Shown: positions 31,979 to 41,386, numbered from the stretch's first letter. The stretch is 52,502 bases of DNA from an uncultured Muribaculaceae bacterium (GCA_910578395.1 CAJTPZ010000012.1:1-52502), one strand, 5' to 3'. Numbers and translations are program-made. Notes: generated by a model from the sequence alone, not told the origin.

Positions 31979-33445
31979 ATGTCAGGAGCGGATATAAAAT
32001 CTCAGGCAGTAAAAGGTGTTGTATGGACAATGGTCGAGCGTTATTCCGGCCAGATTGTCCAATTTATAATATCGGTTGTTTTAGCCCGTATTCTACCCCC
32101 GTCGCAATATGGCCTTATTGCGATGCTGGCCATATTTATGGGGCTGTCATCAGTTTTTATTGACGGCGGCTTTTCCAGTGCCTTGATACAATGTAAGAAT
32201 AGGGTTGAACGCGATTTCTCCACCGTTTTTTTTATAAATGTGGGAATGGCGTTGTTTATTTATATGCTGTTATTTATATCGGCACCATGGATAGCTGAAT
32301 TTTATTCACAGCCGCAACTTACACAAATTGTAAGGATTTATTGTCTGTCGTTGCCGATAAATTCGCTGGCTTCTACAAGTAATGTAATGCTTGTGGTAAA
32401 GCTGGATTTTAAGACTACCACAAAAATATCGTTGACTTCGGCGATTGTTTCGGGTATAATCGGAATCATTTGTGCGTGCTACGGATTCGGGGTATGGGCG
32501 TTGGTGACGCAAGCTCTTGTCGCGGCATTTCTTAATCTGATATTGACGGTTTTTTTCGTGAGATGGTTCCCTACTGCCGGATTTAGCAGGGATTCGTTTC
32601 ACCGGCTGTTTTCATTCAGCTCGAAGCTATTTGTAGCATCTGTCATATCGTCGGTATATGAAAACATTACGGGTGCGGTTATTGGAAAACAGTTTAATGC
32701 GGCTACTCTTGCATACTATAGTCGCGCATATAGTTTCAATGTACTTGTAAACAGTAATATTACCAATGTTCTCGGGCGTGTGTCGTATCCGTTGTTAAGT
32801 CAGATACAGGATGATGACGATCGTCTTAAGAGGATATATGAGAAATATATCCAGATGTCTGCTTTTTTTTCGTTTTTTGCACTCATGCTATTGTGTGCTG
32901 TTGCAAAACCGTTGGTTATTTTCTTATTGACAGACAAATGGGCTGCCAGTATCATTTTTATACAGATTCTGTCATTCGGGATGATGACTGATGGAGTGAT
33001 TGTATCAAATCTGAACCTTTTAAAGGTAAAAGGCCGATCTGATCTTGTGCTGAAGCTTGAGGTCATAAAAAAGATAACGGCTTTTACAATATTAGGCATT
33101 TCAATTGCAATGAACAGCGTAATGGCAATTTGCATCGGTAAGGCGATATATGGTGCGGTTTTTGCATTGTATATCAATACATATTATACAAAGAAACTGA
33201 TGGATTACGGTTTTAAAAGACAGTTCATGCAGTTTTTACCTTATCTGATCGCGTCTTTGGTCATGATGGTTGCGGGATATATGTTATGTAATTTTATATC
33301 TAATTCACTGCTTGCACTTTGTGTTTCGGTACCGGTGTGTGTATTGATATATCTGTTCCTGTGTTCGCGCATGAAATTATATGCATATTTTGAGGCTAAG
33401 CGTATATTATTCCAATATATAAAGAAAGTTAGATCACATAACTGA
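31979..33445 (+). CDS. wzx: oligosaccharide flippase Wzx (WzxC/MATE-like)
   Basis: The 488-residue protein has about 12-14 membrane spans and the WzxC-type opening VKGVVWTMVERYSGQIVQFIISVVLARILPP, followed by QYGLIAM and GFSSALIQ. It should flip undecaprenyl-linked repeat units across the inner membrane. It begins directly after the acyltransferase stop codon (TAA then ATG), so membrane modification and flipping are made together. No tract or damage is seen apart from a run of eight T that is in frame. Confidence 0.9.
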   Translation: MSGADIKSQAVKGVVWTMVERYSGQIVQFIISVVLARILPPSQYGLIAMLAIFMGLSSVFIDGGFSSALIQCKNRVERDFSTVFFINVGMALFIYMLLFISAPWIAEFYSQPQLTQIVRIYCLSLPINSLASTSNVMLVVKLDFKTTTKISLTSAIVSGIIGIICACYGFGVWALVTQALVAAFLNLILTVFFVRWFPTAGFSRDSFHRLFSFSSKLFVASVISSVYENITGAVIGKQFNAATLAYYSRAYSFNVLVNSNITNVLGRVSYPLLSQIQDDDDRLKRIYEKYIQMSAFFSFFALMLLCAVAKPLVIFLLTDKWAASIIFIQILSFGMMTDGVIVSNLNLLKVKGRSDLVLKLEVIKKITAFTILGISIAMNSVMAICIGKAIYGAVFALYINTYYTKKLMDYGFKRQFMQFLPYLIASLVMMVAGYMLCNFISNSLLALCVSVPVCVLIYLFLCSRMKLYAYFEAKRILFQYIKKVRSHN

Positions 33446-33463
33446 AAATGTTGATAATCTGAT

Positions 33464-34468
33464 ATGAAGAAAGGACTTGTATCTGTAATAACGCCATGTT
33501 TCAATACTGGAGACTATCTGCACTGGCTGCTGGATTCAGTTTTGGAACAGACGTATCCATATATTCAGATGATTGTCGTTGATGACGGTTCCACAGATAA
33601 TTCCCGTCAGATAATAGAAAGCTACGTCCCGAAGTTTAATGACCGGGGATATAGTCTGGAATATGTTTATCAGGAAAATCAGGGGCAGTCGGCTGCAATA
33701 CAAACCGGGCTGGATTATGTAAAGGGGGAGTTTCTTGTGTGGCCTGACAGTGATGACTATTATGCTTCACCTTGTGCGATAGAGCGTATGGTCGATGCTT
33801 TGGTGAACTCTCCTGCGGAGTATGCCATGGTCAGGACTCAGGAAAATATTGTTTACGACAGTGACCGTGATAAAGTGATATGTGTCAATGGAACGTTGGC
33901 AAACGAGTATGAGCCAAAGGATCTGTTTGAGGACTGTTTATTTGTAAAAAACAATTTTTATTTTTGTTCCGGAGCATATATGTTAAGAATGGAGGAGTTT
34001 GAGAACAGTACGGAACTCCCTATTTTTACAAGTAAGGATGCGGGGCAGAACTGGCAGCTGCTGTTGCCGATGTTGTACAAGTATCGTTGCATGACTATCC
34101 TTGAGCCATTGTACAATGTCGTTGACCGGATTTCATCTCATAGCCGCGGAAGTGTTGATACCGATGAAAAGTGGCTGATAAGGCGGGATACCTATTGTGA
34201 TACAATTGTCGGTACATTGGACCGTATAAAGGGTATGCCGGATGATGAAAGAAGTGAGTATAAAAGGAAAATCAGAGAGATTTATTTTTTTGAAAAACTT
34301 GATTTCTGTCTGAATAAGGGGTATAATAAAAAGGTCAAATCGATGATTGAATCTGATATTTCAGATTTTAGAATCGGGAAAAAATATAGATTGAAGATTA
34401 TTCTGTCGCAGATACATTTATATCCAGTATATAAATTGTATGCAAAAATCAGAAGAAGAATTGGCTGA
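33464..34468 (+). CDS. GT2-family glycosyltransferase
   Basis: The 334-residue protein has the GT-A fold of family 2: VSVITPCFNTGDYLHWLLDS at the N-terminus, IVVDDGSTDNS, and the metal/nucleotide motif WPDSDDYY at about residue 95. The C-terminal third is basic and helical. It probably adds one sugar of the repeat unit on the cytoplasmic side; donor and linkage cannot be read. It lies 18 bases after wzx. Confidence 0.88.
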   Translation: MKKGLVSVITPCFNTGDYLHWLLDSVLEQTYPYIQMIVVDDGSTDNSRQIIESYVPKFNDRGYSLEYVYQENQGQSAAIQTGLDYVKGEFLVWPDSDDYYASPCAIERMVDALVNSPAEYAMVRTQENIVYDSDRDKVICVNGTLANEYEPKDLFEDCLFVKNNFYFCSGAYMLRMEEFENSTELPIFTSKDAGQNWQLLLPMLYKYRCMTILEPLYNVVDRISSHSRGSVDTDEKWLIRRDTYCDTIVGTLDRIKGMPDDERSEYKRKIREIYFFEKLDFCLNKGYNKKVKSMIESDISDFRIGKKYRLKIILSQIHLYPVYKLYAKIRRRIG

Positions 34469-34477
34469 TTACTACGC

Positions 34478-35776
34478 ATGATTGAAATAATAAGAAAACA
34501 GGATTGTGTAGGTTGCGGAGCATGCAGTCAGAAATGCCCTGTAAATTGCATTTCGCTTTCGGTAGATGAGCAGGGGTTCTTGTATCCTGCGGTCGATAAG
34601 GAGAAATGTATTGGCTGTGGACTTTGTGATAGGGTGTGTCCGGTTATCAACCAGTCGGATGAAAATAAGCCGCTGGCGGTTTTTGCGTCATACAATGCCG
34701 ATGATAAGGTAAGGGAGGTGTCATCGTCAGGAGGCGTGTTTTATGAGATTGCAAGCAGAGTAATTGATGGGGGGGGGATTGTATTCGGCGCAAAATTTGA
34801 TGCCGATTGGTCGGTGGTTCATGGTTATTCCGATAAGTCAGAGGGAATAAAAGAGTTTCAGGGATCGAAATATGTGCAGAGCCGAATCGGAACAGCGTAT
34901 AGAGATGCCGAAGAATTTTTGAAATCTGGTCGGGTAGTGCTTTTTTCAGGTACGCCATGTCAGATTGCCGGGTTGAAATTGTTTTTGCGGAAGGATTGGG
35001 GGACTCAATTGATAACTGTAGATATTGTTTGCCACGGAGTGCCCTCTCCTTTGGTGTGGAAAGAATATCTTAAAACGATAGAGCGCCCAAAGGGCGCTGA
35101 ATTTGGGAAAAATACGGTTTTGTCATCTCTAAACAAGATGCCGGTGATAACCGGTATTATGTTTAGAGATAAAAGATTAGGTTGGGAAAAATTCGGTTTT
35201 TCCGTCCGTGGTGCCGCGACCGACGGGAGCGGCAAAAATTCGGTTTCCCGTCCTATATGCAATTCTGAAGTTACAGAAGATACCGAGCTTCTGTTTGAGC
35301 CGATGTATGAGAATCTGTATATGCAGGGTTTTCTGAAGGATATATATCTAAGACCATCGTGCTATGAATGTCCTGCGAAGTCGTGTAAGTCGGGGGCTGA
35401 TATTACACTGGGGGATTATTGGGGAATACAGAATTGCCATCCGGAGCTTTATGATGCAAAAGGGGTTTCTTTGGTGATGGCTAATACAGATAATGGGCTG
35501 GCATTGTTGAGCCGGTGTCGTCTAAAAGTGTATCAGACATCTTATGAAGATGCATTAAACGGAAATTCAGCTTTGGTAAAAAGTGTCGGCTGTCCTTTGC
35601 AGAGCGCTGAGTTCTGGAGGAAGTTCCAAAGCAGGGGTATGTCGTGTTTACCTGGGATATTGGTAAAAATGTCCACTACACCTTATGGCAGGTTAAAGCT
35701 TTCCATAAAGAGAGTTATAAGAAAAATAATCGGCGAAGCAGGTGTGCGGTATATAAAAAGGGTATATAGACGTTAA
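34478..35776 (+). CDS. F420 hydrogenase/dehydrogenase beta-subunit-like iron-sulfur protein (second copy, phase-variable tract)
   Basis: The 432-residue protein repeats the design of the protein at 27072: two 4Fe-4S motifs (CVGCGACSQKC, CIGCGLCDRVCP), SSSGGVFYEI, FSGTPCQIAG, VCHGVPSP and ADITLGDYWG. It precedes a second pyruvyl transferase gene by five bases, so the pair order is reversed relative to the first module. Residues 98-100 are glycines encoded by nine G (34769-34777), at the same alignment position as the tract in the first copy. Ten G would stop translation at residue 107. Divergence between copies suggests they act on different substrates. Confidence 0.85.
   Translation: MIEIIRKQDCVGCGACSQKCPVNCISLSVDEQGFLYPAVDKEKCIGCGLCDRVCPVINQSDENKPLAVFASYNADDKVREVSSSGGVFYEIASRVIDGGGIVFGAKFDADWSVVHGYSDKSEGIKEFQGSKYVQSRIGTAYRDAEEFLKSGRVVLFSGTPCQIAGLKLFLRKDWGTQLITVDIVCHGVPSPLVWKEYLKTIERPKGAEFGKNTVLSSLNKMPVITGIMFRDKRLGWEKFGFSVRGAATDGSGKNSVSRPICNSEVTEDTELLFEPMYENLYMQGFLKDIYLRPSCYECPAKSCKSGADITLGDYWGIQNCHPELYDAKGVSLVMANTDNGLALLSRCRLKVYQTSYEDALNGNSALVKSVGCPLQSAEFWRKFQSRGMSCLPGILVKMSTTPYGRLKLSIKRVIRKIIGEAGVRYIKRVYRR
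34769..34777 (+). repeat. G9 homopolymer in second F420-beta-like gene (in frame)
   Basis: Nine G encode exactly Gly98-Gly100. One extra G gives a stop codon eight codons later; one fewer gives a stop about 27 codons later. The tract sits between the conserved SSSGG segment and the following VFGAKF strand. Confidence 0.88.
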
Positions 35777-35781
35777 TTGGC

Positions 35782-36885
35782 ATGAGGATAGGAATTGTAA
35801 CCCAGCAGTTACGAAATAATTATGGCGGTCTGTTGCAGAACTGGGCTTTGCAGCAGATACTTCTGAAAATGGATCATGAGCCTATCACACTGAATTATGA
35901 AAATTTTTTCAGACTTCCGCCTTGGTACCGACGCATACTTTCGCATATAAAAACAATTGCAACATGGATGGTCCCCGGCAGGAGAAGACCATGGATAAGA
36001 TATGAGGTATTTAACCGGAGTAGAGTCTCACATAAATTTATTTGTAATCATATCAATGTAACGCCTCCGTTTAGAAAATACAGGTCGGGCTTAGTTGGCA
36101 AACATTGTCTTGAGGCAGTGATAACGGGCAGTGATCAGGTTTGGAGACCACAATATAATCCCGGTTATGTGGATAAAATGTTCCTGTCATTTGTAGAGGA
36201 TAGCGGAATCAGGAAAATTGCTTATGCTGCTTCTTTTGGCACATCAGCATGGGAATTTACTGCCGAAGAGGAAAAAAAGTGTGCGGACAGTATACGCAGA
36301 CTGGATAATGTGTCGGTACGGGAAAAAAGTGGAGTCGTACTATGCAGAGAGCATTTTGGTATAGAATCTACATGTGTGTTGGATCCTACAATGCTGTTGG
36401 ACAGGGAGTATTATGATAATCTCATAGAGGGGTCTACAACACCTGACGGTCCATATATGCTGGCATATATTCTTGATAATGAGCTTTACGACAAGACAAA
36501 AGTCGAGCGGTTAGGACAATCTTTGGGTCTGCCTGTGAAGCTTGTATATGCTGATGATGAAATGTCGCTTGAGGTTGAAGAGTGGATCGCTATGTTCAAG
36601 AACGCCGCATATGTGGTTACTAATTCATTTCATGGAACGGTCTTTTCCATAATTTATCACAGGCCGTTTTTGTCATTAGTTCATGAAGGTCGTGGAAGTG
36701 CCAGGTTTTTCGATCTTCTGGAACAATTTAATTTGTCGGACCGCCTTATTGCTGAACTTCCGGAGGCATGTGACGCTATAAGTGATATTGATTGGGATGC
36801 GGTGGATTCAAGGCTGGCGGATCGACGGCAATTGTCGATCGAATGGTTGAAGAACAGTCTTGTGTCGACAAATACAGAATCGTGA
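35782..36885 (+). CDS. polysaccharide pyruvyl transferase family protein (second copy)
   Basis: The 367-residue protein shows the family pattern: MRIGIVTQQLRNNYGGLLQNWALQ, VITGSDQVWRPQYN (about residue 116), KIAYAASFGTSAW, SVREKSG, LDPTMLLD, and VTNSFHGTVFSI with the conserved histidine near the C-terminus. It would add pyruvate, or a related group, to a sugar of the capsule. It follows the second iron-sulfur protein after five bases and is followed by a GT2 gene whose start lies two bases after its stop. Confidence 0.88.
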   Translation: MRIGIVTQQLRNNYGGLLQNWALQQILLKMDHEPITLNYENFFRLPPWYRRILSHIKTIATWMVPGRRRPWIRYEVFNRSRVSHKFICNHINVTPPFRKYRSGLVGKHCLEAVITGSDQVWRPQYNPGYVDKMFLSFVEDSGIRKIAYAASFGTSAWEFTAEEEKKCADSIRRLDNVSVREKSGVVLCREHFGIESTCVLDPTMLLDREYYDNLIEGSTTPDGPYMLAYILDNELYDKTKVERLGQSLGLPVKLVYADDEMSLEVEEWIAMFKNAAYVVTNSFHGTVFSIIYHRPFLSLVHEGRGSARFFDLLEQFNLSDRLIAELPEACDAISDIDWDAVDSRLADRRQLSIEWLKNSLVSTNTES

Positions 36886-36886
36886 T

Positions 36887-37867
36887 ATGATTAATACACC
36901 CGATGTGTCGGTCATTGTACCGGTGTATAATGTGGAGAAATGGTTGCGAAAGTGCGTAGACTCCATTTTATCACAGACTTATGTAGATTTCGAGCTGATA
37001 TTGATAAATGACGGCTCAAAAGACCGGTCGTTGGAAATCTGTCGTGAATATGAGCTGACTGACGATCGTGTCAAGGTTATAGATGGGCCTAATAGAGGAA
37101 GTTCCGCTGCAAGAAACACAGGATTGGAGCAGGCAAAGGGGCAGTGGATAATATTTTGTGACTCTGATGACTGGTGGGATCAGGAACTGCTTGAAAAGCT
37201 GCATACAACAGCAATTGAAAATAATGCGGATATTGCGGCATGTGATATTGTTTGGGAATATAGTGACAATCGCGTCATTGAAGGGTATGCTTATGGACCG
37301 TTTGAGTCAGATGCAGAGAAAGGTTATGTGGGAACGGTCTATTGTAGTTTGTGCAACAAACTCATCAAGGGAGAGTTGTATGAGCGTTATAATATAAAGG
37401 GATCGTCAGGGATCAAGATGTGGGATGATGTGTTGATCACAGCCAAACTTAGATATTATAGCCTCCGTACTGTTATAATAAGAGAACCGTTATATCATTA
37501 TAACCGTATGGTAGAGACATCACAGATCCAGACATTTAATAATTCAAATGACAGGTATCCTTCTGAGCAGATTTATGTAACAAAGCAAATTGAAGACTAT
37601 TTCAGAAGTCAGAATCTTTATAATTCAGTTGCGGAAGGTATTGTGTGCGGATGTCAGGCTTTTTTATATGACCAGGTATCGGGATTTGCTAACTGGAGAA
37701 AGGAATTTTCTAAGCCGGCATTTAATTATCAGGTTATAAAAAGGTTGTTCCCTTCTAAAAAACAAAGGGTAAAACACGTTATGAAAATTGTGATACCATT
37801 GTGGTTGTGTAAGTATATGGTGTCATTTGCAGCAGTCCTTCGATGTCATCGGAGTTCTAAAAAATAA
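36887..37867 (+). CDS. GT2-family glycosyltransferase
   Basis: The 326-residue protein starts at ATG 36887 (an upstream in-frame start would overlap the previous gene). It has VSVIVPVYNVEKWLRKCVDSILSQ split over the N-terminal strand and helix, LINDGSKDRS, and the metal-binding CDSDDWWD at about residue 93. The KMWDDVLITAKL segment is the usual catalytic-helix region. It is one of several capsule glycosyltransferases; the donor is unknown. Confidence 0.88.
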   Translation: MINTPDVSVIVPVYNVEKWLRKCVDSILSQTYVDFELILINDGSKDRSLEICREYELTDDRVKVIDGPNRGSSAARNTGLEQAKGQWIIFCDSDDWWDQELLEKLHTTAIENNADIAACDIVWEYSDNRVIEGYAYGPFESDAEKGYVGTVYCSLCNKLIKGELYERYNIKGSSGIKMWDDVLITAKLRYYSLRTVIIREPLYHYNRMVETSQIQTFNNSNDRYPSEQIYVTKQIEDYFRSQNLYNSVAEGIVCGCQAFLYDQVSGFANWRKEFSKPAFNYQVIKRLFPSKKQRVKHVMKIVIPLWLCKYMVSFAAVLRCHRSSKK

Positions 37868-37883
37868 AAAATTGGTTGGATTT

Positions 37884-38981
37884 ATGAATGAACCTAAAAT
37901 TATAGCGTTATATCTGCCGCAGTTTCATCCGACGCCGGATAATGATGAGTGGTGGGGCAAAGGCTTTACAGAGTGGACAAATGTGGGAAAAGCAAAAGCA
38001 TTGTTTCCGGGACACTATCAGCCTAAGGTACCCGCTGATTTAGGTTATTATGATCTGAGGTTGCCTGAGGTGCGTGAACAGCAGGCTCAGCTTGCACGGG
38101 AAGCAGGTGTATATGGCTTTTGCTATTATCATTATTGGTTCGGTCATGGCAAACAGGAACTTGAACTGCCTTTTAAAGAGGTGCTTGAGTCGGGAAAGCC
38201 TGATTTTCCGTTTATGCTTTGTTGGGCCAATGAATCGTGGCATGCTAAATTTTGGGATAAAGACGGTAAGGCTTCATCTAAAAAAATGCTTATAGAGCAG
38301 AAATATGATGACGATGATATCGATCCTCACTTCTATCATCTGTTGCCTGCTTTTAAGGATCCACGTTACATTAAGATTGACGGATGTCCGGCGTTTATGA
38401 TATATCACCCTGATGAAATGCCGGATCCAGGTAAGTTCATAAACCGCTGGCAGGAACTTGCACGACAGAATGGTCTCCCCGGATTGACTTTCATGGCTTA
38501 TCTGGATCAGTTTATCACACCGGAAACTATAAAAAATCGAGAAGATTATGGTGTGAAATATGAAGTTGTCACCCGCCTTCAAGAGCAATGGTATAAGTAC
38601 AGAGGCTTCTTTACACGAATCCAAAGGGGAGTCATTCGTAAGATAGGATGGCCAAGCTTGCGAAGATATAAGGACTATATGCAGTATCTTATTGGTGATG
38701 AATGTCGAGATGAAAATGTAATACCTTGTGTTTTGCCCAATTGGGATCATACTCCGAGATCGGGAAGAAGGGGTATGGTGCTTCTTGACAGTACACCGGA
38801 TCTGTTTCAGCAGCATTTAGACCATGCAATTGATATGGTGGAAAATAAAAAGAATCCACTCATTTTTCTTAAAGCCTGGAATGAATGGGGAGAAGGGAAT
38901 TATGTAGAACCTGATCTGAAATATGGTCATGGTTATCTTGATGCCATAAGACGCGCTCTTGATTCTTGCAAGAAACAGTAA
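37884..38981 (+). CDS. WbsX-like glycosyltransferase (GH99-like fold)
   Basis: The 365-residue protein (from ATG 37884) has the WbsX signature IIALYLPQFHPTPDNDEWWG, then KGFTEWTNV, GYYDLRLPEVREQQAQLA, FCYYHYWFGHGKQ, FMLCWANESW and, near the end, FLKAWNEWGEGNYVEPD. These proteins have a barrel like that of GH99 but are found in O-antigen and capsule loci, where they are assigned as glycosyltransferases; the reaction is not well characterised. It begins 16 bases after the preceding GT2 gene. Confidence 0.85.
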   Translation: MNEPKIIALYLPQFHPTPDNDEWWGKGFTEWTNVGKAKALFPGHYQPKVPADLGYYDLRLPEVREQQAQLAREAGVYGFCYYHYWFGHGKQELELPFKEVLESGKPDFPFMLCWANESWHAKFWDKDGKASSKKMLIEQKYDDDDIDPHFYHLLPAFKDPRYIKIDGCPAFMIYHPDEMPDPGKFINRWQELARQNGLPGLTFMAYLDQFITPETIKNREDYGVKYEVVTRLQEQWYKYRGFFTRIQRGVIRKIGWPSLRRYKDYMQYLIGDECRDENVIPCVLPNWDHTPRSGRRGMVLLDSTPDLFQQHLDHAIDMVENKKNPLIFLKAWNEWGEGNYVEPDLKYGHGYLDAIRRALDSCKKQ

Positions 38982-39002
38982 TTTGAGGATTCACAGAATT
39001 AA

Positions 39003-39968
39003 ATGGCATCTCCTAAGTTTACGGTAATAATTCCGGCGTATAATGCCGGGAAGTATTTGGATGAATGTCTGGAGTCATTGGTTTCTCAATCATTCAAAGA
39101 TTTTGAGGTGATTGTTGTAGATGATGGTTCAACAGATCGAACAGCCGTTTTAGGACGTAAGTACACGGAGCTTGATAACAGATTTCGTTTGGTTGAAAAA
39201 GATAATGGGGGTGTTTCATCGGCACGCAACAGCGGAATTGATAATGCAAAAGGAGAATGGGTGCTTTTTGTAGACGCCGATGATGTGCTTGTAAATACCG
39301 CTCTTGAAGTACTGAATAGTTCAATAAATAGCACGTCGTCAGCCGGAATGTATATATGGGGGTGGGAGGAGTTTTCAAAGACGGGAATTATTAGTAAAAA
39401 ATTATATTCGTGTCTGTCAGGCACTGTCGCAACAATGGATATCCGTAAAAGATTGTTTACAGGGGATCCGTATATGGGATATGTGTGGAATAAATTATTT
39501 AGACGTGATCTGATTTACGATTTGCGATTTGATGTAAATATAAAATACAATGAGGACCGTCTTTTTATATTTGAATATCTTACGCGTATAGAGGAAAATA
39601 TAAAATACTGCAAGTATATAGATCAGGTATTATACAGATATAGAATACATGGAAACAGTGTTATGTCACAATTTAATAAATCTGTTTCGTTAAACCTGTT
39701 GACAGATTTAGAGGCATTTTGCCGAATGACAGAGATTGCAGATGACAGATGCGAAAAAAATCTGGTCCGAACTATTGTCCGTGCTGCATGGGGAAATATC
39801 AGAGGGATGCGAAAACATCTTGGAGAAAGCGATGATTCTGTAGTGGCCAGATTTGAAAAATTGTCAAATCTCTTATTGTCACAAGTACCGGCTTATATAC
39901 GTTTAATATGGTTGGGGCGTGTTGCAGTAGGTAAGTTATTACGTTTAATAGTCAAACGAAAAAAATGA
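39003..39968 (+). CDS. GT2-family glycosyltransferase
   Basis: The 321-residue protein has FTVIIPAYNAGKYLDECLES, VVDDGSTDRT, and VDADDVLV at about residue 93 (metal motif), then the YNEDRLFIFEYL segment with the catalytic acidic residues. The C-terminus is basic with a hydrophobic stretch that may touch the membrane. It likely transfers a capsule sugar. The esterase gene starts one base after its stop codon. Confidence 0.88.
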   Translation: MASPKFTVIIPAYNAGKYLDECLESLVSQSFKDFEVIVVDDGSTDRTAVLGRKYTELDNRFRLVEKDNGGVSSARNSGIDNAKGEWVLFVDADDVLVNTALEVLNSSINSTSSAGMYIWGWEEFSKTGIISKKLYSCLSGTVATMDIRKRLFTGDPYMGYVWNKLFRRDLIYDLRFDVNIKYNEDRLFIFEYLTRIEENIKYCKYIDQVLYRYRIHGNSVMSQFNKSVSLNLLTDLEAFCRMTEIADDRCEKNLVRTIVRAAWGNIRGMRKHLGESDDSVVARFEKLSNLLLSQVPAYIRLIWLGRVAVGKLLRLIVKRKK

Positions 39969-39969
39969 T

Positions 39970-40782
39970 ATGAAAAAAGGATTGTTATTCATAGTATTGT
40001 TTTTATATATGTTGGCTATGTATTCGTGTGTCATTCAGGAAGAGGTAATTGAAGATGATATTCCGGTTGATATAATAGAATTGCCATATGGAGGGAGGTT
40101 AATTGTATCTGTTCCTCAAAATTCTTCAAAGCCTACTTCAGGAATAATAATATTATCTGGAGGTGGATATGGATATGTTGGTGCTATGGATGTTTTGAAA
40201 GAGTGGAAATATGTAATGGCAAAAAATAATATTGCGTTGTTTTCTGTAGACTATACTCTTCCAAATGGAAATCCGGAGTTACCTGTGAAGGATGTGATAA
40301 ATGCATATGATTATATTACGACCCATTGGAGTGATTTTAATATAAATCCTGATTTAGTCGGTATTATGGGTTTTTCGGCAGGTGGGCATCTTGCGTCGTT
40401 GGTATCTACAAAATATGGTTCTAAGTTAAATCTTGCGTTTCAAGTTTTGATTTATCCGGTTATAAGCATGGAGTCGGGATTGACACATTGGCCATCACGG
40501 ATCAATTTGCTTGGAGAAGTTTCAGAAGAAGATGCAAAAGAATATTCGACAGATCTTTTAGTGACGGAAAACACTCCTCCTGCTTATATAATACTTAGCG
40601 ATCCAGACGAGTTTGTCCATCCGGATAATGGTATGAGATATCATCAATCATTAATCAATAAAGGTATTGAATCAAATATCTGTATATTAAATAAAGGTCA
40701 GCATGGATGGCAGTTTTCAGATTGTCCGGATACACGTGAAATTGAAAAGATGATAAATTGGATTAAATTTATAGAGAGATGA
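39970..40782 (+). CDS. lipoprotein alpha/beta-hydrolase (carbohydrate esterase-like)
   Basis: The 270-residue protein has a lipoprotein leader with Cys20 in MYSC, followed by an acidic stretch (EEVIEDD) of the type that favours surface export in Bacteroidetes. The hydrolase fold shows an oxyanion SGGGYGY (63-69), nucleophile Ser136 in GFSAGGH, acid in SDPDEFV (Asp211 or Asp213) and His245 in GQHGW. It resembles acetylxylan-type esterases and would remove acyl groups outside the inner membrane. Its overlap (ATGA) with the acetyltransferase gene downstream suggests addition and removal of one modification, but the substrate is inferred. Confidence 0.82.
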   Translation: MKKGLLFIVLFLYMLAMYSCVIQEEVIEDDIPVDIIELPYGGRLIVSVPQNSSKPTSGIIILSGGGYGYVGAMDVLKEWKYVMAKNNIALFSVDYTLPNGNPELPVKDVINAYDYITTHWSDFNINPDLVGIMGFSAGGHLASLVSTKYGSKLNLAFQVLIYPVISMESGLTHWPSRINLLGEVSEEDAKEYSTDLLVTENTPPAYIILSDPDEFVHPDNGMRYHQSLINKGIESNICILNKGQHGWQFSDCPDTREIEKMINWIKFIER

Positions 40783-41354
40783 GCATAATCAGGTTGTATA
40801 GACGTGTAATAGGAAAATTTATCCGGATTAGAATTAAAAAAAGTATTAATGGGAAAGGAAATAGAATTTTCTTTGATCGGTCTTTGACAGGTGGCACTCT
40901 TAGAATTATAATAAGTGGAAATAATAATGAGATTGTCGTAGGGCCAAACTGTTGGTTTCAGGGAGTGAACACTTTTTTTATCGTTGGGGATAATAATAGA
41001 ATAGATATCGGGCAAGGTGTCACCTTTGATGGTAAGGTTGATTTTGTATTAGGAGAGGGGACTTCGGTAAAAATTGGAGATGATTGCATGTTTGCTAATA
41101 ATGTCTTATTTAGAACGAGTGATCAACATGCCATATATAATGCTGATAATGAGCGTATTAATCGGGGGGGGGGTATTTTAATAGATGCACATGTGTGGTT
41201 GGGACAAAAAGTGACGGTTATGAAGAATGTAACAGTAGGAAAAGGAACTATGGTTGGTTATGGTTCGATTGTTACAAAAAGTCTTCCTGAAAATTGTATA
41301 GCGGCCGGTTCACCTGCACGAGTTATAAAAAGAGGAATTTTGTGGAAGAGATAA
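40779..41354 (+). CDS. left-handed beta-helix acetyltransferase (phase-variable tract)
   Basis: The 191-residue protein is a hexapeptide-repeat O-acetyltransferase similar to WcaF/colanic-acid type enzymes. Turns of the helix run from about residue 40 to 175 (for example VWLGQKVTVMKNVTVGKGTMVGYGSIVT), with the catalytic histidine in TSDQHAIYN and the end motif AAGSPARVIKRG. It should use acetyl-CoA in the cytoplasm. Codons 129-132 (Arg-Gly-Gly-Gly) contain ten G (41164-41173), in frame here; nine G would stop the protein at residue 133, before the catalytic trimer is complete. It overlaps the esterase gene by four bases. Confidence 0.86.
   Translation: MSIIRLYRRVIGKFIRIRIKKSINGKGNRIFFDRSLTGGTLRIIISGNNNEIVVGPNCWFQGVNTFFIVGDNNRIDIGQGVTFDGKVDFVLGEGTSVKIGDDCMFANNVLFRTSDQHAIYNADNERINRGGGILIDAHVWLGQKVTVMKNVTVGKGTMVGYGSIVTKSLPENCIAAGSPARVIKRGILWKR
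41164..41173 (+). repeat. G10 homopolymer in acetyltransferase gene (in frame)
   Basis: Ten G starting at the second base of the Arg129 codon. Nine G lead to TAA two codons after the tract; eleven G lead to TGA about 35 codons later. The tract precedes the conserved GILIDAHVWLG segment. Confidence 0.9.
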
Positions 41355-41386
41355 TTAAAAAGTATTTCTCAATTAACTAATCTACC

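Noticed and set aside
32873..32880. Run of eight T in wzx
   Set aside because: Shorter than the G/C tracts, expected by chance in a hydrophobic, T-rich gene, and in frame.
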